A DNA stretch of 8,683 bases from assembly GCA_030597435.1 (NCBI GenBank), contig JAUVRV010000086.1, forward strand, positions 1 to 8,683, read 5' to 3'. This DNA is from Gemmatimonadales bacterium (GTDB lineage: Bacteria > Gemmatimonadota > Gemmatimonadetes > Gemmatimonadales > GWC2-71-9). Below are positions 6,660-8,683 of the stretch, in pieces. The translations under genes were made by a program, and so were the position numbers. The notes under the pieces are model-generated. The model did not search any database. It was given only the letters and a program-made list of their open reading frames with translations, and was not told where the DNA came from. Every line of letters begins with the position of its first letter. Position 1 is the first letter of the stretch.

Positions 6660-6954
6660 CTTATCAAGTGATTGTTATGAGTATTTGACCTCTCAGAGGA
6701 AGCACGGAGGGTGCTGGAGGTGTTCGACAACCACACCCTCTCCCTGGGTAAGTTCCTGTAAGATTCTAGTCATGATCAGTTCATTGAGCGTTTTGGTCCT
6801 CGGATTGCAGGCGCGTATCTCGCTTGCTCGGGAATCCGCGTGAGGTCAGTGGGCGATCGAGAGGGATTGCGTTTCGGATAACGGCTCCGTAGCCAGGCCG
6901 CGTGGCACTGAAGGACTCGAAACCGGGGCACGAGAAAGCATACTGGAGGTAGCG
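6660..6954. other. Intergenic region between ssrA and the saccharopine dehydrogenase gene
   Basis: I see no convincing gene in these 295 bases. GAGGGTG at 6707-6713 can pair with CACCCTC at 6734-6740 (7 bp, loop of 20), and GGTGT 6719-6723 can pair with the overlapping ACACC 6733-6737, so the two hairpins exclude each other. No T-run follows, so neither is a clear ssrA terminator. A short frame ATG 6772 to TGA 6843 (23 codons, MISSLSVLVLG...) has a TAAGAT 8 bases before its ATG but no ribosome binding site or -35. I found no second copy of the tmRNA 3' end, so no integration scar is visible. Confidence 0.5.
6945..6950 (+). promoter_or_regulatory. Strong ribosome binding site of the saccharopine dehydrogenase gene
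   Basis: GGAGGT at 6945-6950 closely matches the anti-Shine-Dalgarno sequence and lies 4 bases before ATG 6955. It fixes this start and is the clearest ribosome binding site in the window, in contrast to the lysA and dusB starts. Confidence 0.85.
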
Positions 6955-8286
6955 ATGAAGACCGTTGTGATCGTCGGAGCCGGTTGGATGACCAACCCGA
7001 TGGTGGACTACTTCATGGAGAAGTGCGGCTACAAGGTAATCGTAGCCAATCGGACGCTCTCCAAGGCCGAAAACATCATCGCCGGGCGGTCACAGGGCAA
7101 GGCTGTGCGATGGTCGACGGACGACCCCGAGGCTCTCGATCAGGTCATTGGCGAATCGGACCTCGCGGTCAGCATGGTGCCGAAGCCTGTCCACATTCAC
7201 GTCGCGCGAGCGTGTTTGCGTCACGGCAAGCACATGGTGACCACAGCTTATGAGATTCCTGAATTGGTCGCCCTGGATCAGGAGGCCAAGGACAGAGGGA
7301 TTCTGATTCTCAACGAGCTGGGCGAAGTGCCGGGAATGGATCACATGGGCACCCAGATACTACTGGACGTGGTCCGGCAAGAGGGCGGACGCGTGATCAG
7401 TCTCGACTCCTACGGTAGCGGTCTGCCCTCATTCGAGTTCAATCGAAACCCGATGGGGTACAAGTTCTCGTGGGATCCTCGGACCGTGTTCGTAGCCGCC
7501 CAAACGGCTGCCGCGTATCTGAAGAACGGCAAGAAGATCGAGGTGCCTGGGGACAAGCTGTTCGAGCACTTCTGGCTGGTTGACATTGAAGGGCTGGGTA
7601 CGTTCGAGTCATATCCCAACAAGGACGTGGAGAAGTACGTTAAGCCGTTCGGTCTGGATGAGAATGTGTCCTTCTACCGAGGGTTGCTCCGGTTCTCCGG
7701 ATACTGCAACAACATGCGATGCATGCTGGCGCTGGGCCTCTTGAAGTCCGACCGGGAGGAACGCTTCGAGGGCAGGACTTACCGGCAATTCATGGTGACC
7801 CTGGCCGGTGGAGCGTCGGGTGACGATGTCGAGGATGCGGTGGCGCGGTATCTACATGTCGATCGCAACGCCGACATCATCCACCGGCTGAAGTGGCTCG
7901 GCCTGTTCGACGATCGAGCGATCGCGATCGAAAAGGGGACAAACCTCGACGTGCTCCTGGAGCGCATGTTGTCCAGGATGTCATATGAGCCTCACGAAAG
8001 GGATATGATCCTGCTCCATGTCGACATCCTCGCCGAGTATCCGGATGGCAGTCTGAAGCGGGAGTTGGCCACCATGCGTGTGGAAGGGATCCCTGGTGGC
8101 GAGAGCGCCATGTCTCGGGCAGTATCTCTCCCCGCGGCGGTGGCGGCCAAGCTTGTCTTGGAGGGGAAAATCCAGGCGACCGGGGTCAAGATGCCTCCGA
8201 CCCTGCCCGAGTTGGCCAAACCGGTCATGGACGAGATGGCCGCCGGGTTCGGGTTCGAGTTCGAACGCCGTACGAGGGAAGCGTAG
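6955..8286 (+). CDS. Saccharopine dehydrogenase family protein (Lys9-like)
   Basis: This 443-residue protein is collinear with the glutamate-forming saccharopine dehydrogenase of fungi (Lys9). That enzyme interconverts saccharopine with aminoadipate semialdehyde and glutamate using NAD(P). Visible landmarks are the Rossmann loop VGAGWM (7-12), the ANRTLSKAE strand, VSMVPKPVH near 72-80, NELGEVPGMDHM (120-131), SGLPSFEFNRNPMGYKFSWDPR (155-176), YPNKD (220-224), YRGLLRFSGYC (241-251), KWLGLFDD (313-320), YEPHERDMILLHVD (344-357) and LPAAVAAKLVLEGKIQATG (392-410). Compared with Lys9, NEIGLDPGIDH becomes NELGEVPGMDH and PNRDS becomes PNKDV, so the substrate may differ. No lysine-ketoglutarate reductase domain is fused to it and none is next to it. 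It is a single-gene unit with its own terminator. The family is firm; the exact reaction is not. Confidence 0.88.
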   Translation: MKTVVIVGAGWMTNPMVDYFMEKCGYKVIVANRTLSKAENIIAGRSQGKAVRWSTDDPEALDQVIGESDLAVSMVPKPVHIHVARACLRHGKHMVTTAYEIPELVALDQEAKDRGILILNELGEVPGMDHMGTQILLDVVRQEGGRVISLDSYGSGLPSFEFNRNPMGYKFSWDPRTVFVAAQTAAAYLKNGKKIEVPGDKLFEHFWLVDIEGLGTFESYPNKDVEKYVKPFGLDENVSFYRGLLRFSGYCNNMRCMLALGLLKSDREERFEGRTYRQFMVTLAGGASGDDVEDAVARYLHVDRNADIIHRLKWLGLFDDRAIAIEKGTNLDVLLERMLSRMSYEPHERDMILLHVDILAEYPDGSLKRELATMRVEGIPGGESAMSRAVSLPAAVAAKLVLEGKIQATGVKMPPTLPELAKPVMDEMAAGFGFEFERRTREA

Positions 8287-8332
8287 CCGGGATGTGCCAA
8301 TCCCAGTAACCGCTCCCAGCGCCGCCATGAAG

Positions 8333-8369
8333 AACGGGGCCTGCAACAGCCAGCGGGCCCCGTTTGTTA
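8333..8369 (+). terminator. Rho-independent terminator of the saccharopine dehydrogenase gene
   Basis: AACGGGGCC (8333-8341) and GGCCCCGTT (8356-8364) form a perfect 9-bp G+C-rich stem with a 14-base loop, 46 bases after the stop codon. It is followed by TGTTAT, a short and imperfect T-tract, so termination is likely but perhaps not complete. Confidence 0.8.
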
Positions 8370-8373
8370 TCAA

Positions 8374-8498
8374 GATGTGCCGATGTGGAAAACCACCTCC
8401 AGTTGAAGATCAACATCGTACTTCCATCATCATGATGTCTTTAACATCTTAATAACAATGAGCTTATGATGTTATATATAAAGTAGCACTTGATGTGC
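8374..8498. repeat. Cluster of GATGT/ACATC pentamers in A+T-rich intergenic DNA
   Basis: GATGT occurs at 8374, 8382, 8434, 8468 and 8492 and its complement ACATC at 8413 and 8444: seven copies in 125 bases, where about 0.25 would be expected at random. Several copies pair as inverted repeats: GATGT-ctTTA-ACATC (8434-8448) and TAACATC/GATGTTA (8442-8448 and 8468-8474). CATCATGATG at 8428-8437 is a perfect palindrome. The spacing is not regular. The stretch lies between two converging genes, so it does not act as an ordinary upstream promoter for either. Confidence 0.55.
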
Positions 8499-8499
8499 T
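8485..8499 (-). terminator. Possible weak terminator of the minus-strand ppdK gene
   Basis: AGCAC (8485-8489) and GTGCT (8495-8499) form a 5-bp hairpin with a 5-base loop. Read on the minus strand it lies 35 bases after the ppdK stop and is followed by ACTTTATATA. The stem is short, so it is only a candidate. Confidence 0.35.
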
Positions 8500-8534
8500 C
8501 TTATTGTGTGGATAGTAGGAAATGTTAGCTGTAG

Positions 8535-8683
8535 TTATCCACTTGAGTGTGGACAGTTGATTGAGGCGTGCGCTGCTGCCAGACGCGCTATCGGGACCCG
8601 GAACGGGGAGCATGAGACGTAGTCCAAGCCTGCGTTGTGGAAAAACTCAATGGAATCGGCATCGCCCCCATGCTCCCCGCAGA
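8535..8683 (-). CDS. ppdK: Pyruvate, phosphate dikinase, C-terminal end (5' part outside window)
   Basis: The minus strand from the window edge to TAA at 8535-8537 encodes 48 C-terminal residues beginning CGEHGGDADSIEFF and continuing HNAGLDYVSCSPFRVPIARLAA. This is the end of the PEP/pyruvate-binding domain of pyruvate, phosphate dikinase, which interconverts pyruvate, ATP and phosphate with PEP, AMP and pyrophosphate. The cysteine of CGEHGG is the general acid/base of the family, and the DYVSCSPFRVPIARLAAAxA ending is highly characteristic and separates it from PEP synthase and PTS enzyme I. No start codon lies in the window because more than 90 percent of the gene (usually near 880-900 residues) is beyond the edge. 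The tail after RLAAA (HASINCPHSSG) is not conserved. The gene converges on the saccharopine dehydrogenase gene. Confidence 0.93.
   Translation of the reverse strand, partial: CGEHGGDADSIEFFHNAGLDYVSCSPFRVPIARLAAAHASINCPHSSG

Noticed and set aside
6640..6670. An integration site at the tmRNA 3' end
   Set aside because: No duplicated 3' end, integrase or phage-like gene is visible downstream.
6772..6843. A 23-codon frame (MISSLSVLVLG...) with a TAAGAT 8 bases before its ATG
   Set aside because: There is no -35, no ribosome binding site and no recognisable product; a frame this short is expected by chance. It is mentioned only in the intergenic entry.
6903..6917. TGGCAC as half of a sigma-54 promoter upstream of the saccharopine dehydrogenase gene
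   Set aside because: The -12 half (TTGCA or similar) is missing at the required distance; the sequence there is GACTC.
6935..6944. A 10-base repeat AAAGCATACT shared with 1083-1092
   Set aside because: One copy is inside proS coding sequence at its stop, the other just before a ribosome binding site; there is no further similarity around them, so it looks like chance.
8384..8644. A replication origin: DnaA-box-like sites at 8384-8392, 8507-8515, 8535-8543, 8548-8556 and 8636-8644 next to A+T-rich DNA
   Set aside because: The last three sites lie within the ppdK coding sequence or its stop codon and are explained by codons (for example FFHN and the stop). Only two imperfect boxes are in non-coding DNA, and no dnaA, dnaN, rpmH or gidA is in view. 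I keep only the pentamer cluster as an observation.
8604..8679. An 11-bp perfect inverted repeat (CGGGGAGCATG at 8604-8614 against CATGCTCCCCG at 8669-8679)
   Set aside because: Both arms fall in conserved ppdK codons (CGEHG and SCSP), so the match follows from the protein sequence. The 54-base spacer also makes a functional hairpin unlikely.
8612..8683. A plus-strand frame starting at ATG 8612 and open to the window edge
   Set aside because: It is antisense to the well-supported C-terminus of pyruvate, phosphate dikinase and its product resembles nothing I recognise.

Overview
The window looks like a piece of a bacterial chromosome of moderately high G+C with ordinary housekeeping content. 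A tmRNA gene shows that it is bacterial. The prolyl-tRNA synthetase is of the short archaeal/eukaryotic-like type, and the tmRNA tag (ANTNLALAA) resembles the Thermus-type tag. Together with the Bacteroidota/Gemmatimonadota-like DusB signature, this suggests an uncultured, non-proteobacterial lineage, but I cannot name a phylum from the sequence alone. I see no insertion sequence, phage gene, CRISPR array or toxin-antitoxin pair.

Layout. Positions 2-3919 (+) hold a tight run of three genes: the 3' part of proS, lysA (whose likely start lies inside the end of proS) and guaA (8-base overlap with lysA). A PtsN-like EIIA gene on the minus strand (3923-4375) converges on guaA with only 3 bases between the stop codons. 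A divergent intergenic region of 117 bases follows, with a promoter that seems to give a leaderless dusB transcript. dusB and larB (4493-6228, +) overlap by 4 bases through a TTGA junction. The tmRNA gene ssrA lies at 6305-6659 (+), followed by about 295 bases without a convincing gene. Next come a Lys9-like saccharopine dehydrogenase (6955-8286, +), its terminator, and an A+T-rich convergent intergenic region with many GATGT/ACATC pentamers. The window closes with the C-terminal end of a minus-strand pyruvate, phosphate dikinase gene (8535-8683), which has no start codon here because it runs off the edge.

How the genes fit together. proS, lysA and guaA supply prolyl-tRNA, lysine and GMP. dusB modifies tRNA, and ssrA rescues stalled ribosomes. 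larB makes an early intermediate of the nickel-pincer cofactor, but none of its partners (larC, larE, larA) is in view. lysA means lysine is made by the diaminopimelate route, so the saccharopine dehydrogenase is more likely catabolic or used for another substrate than part of lysine synthesis. I did not find a new multi-gene system. The points most worth a second look are the leaderless dusB promoter, the pentamer-rich intergenic region, the orphan larB, the saccharopine dehydrogenase/lysA combination and the tmRNA tag.
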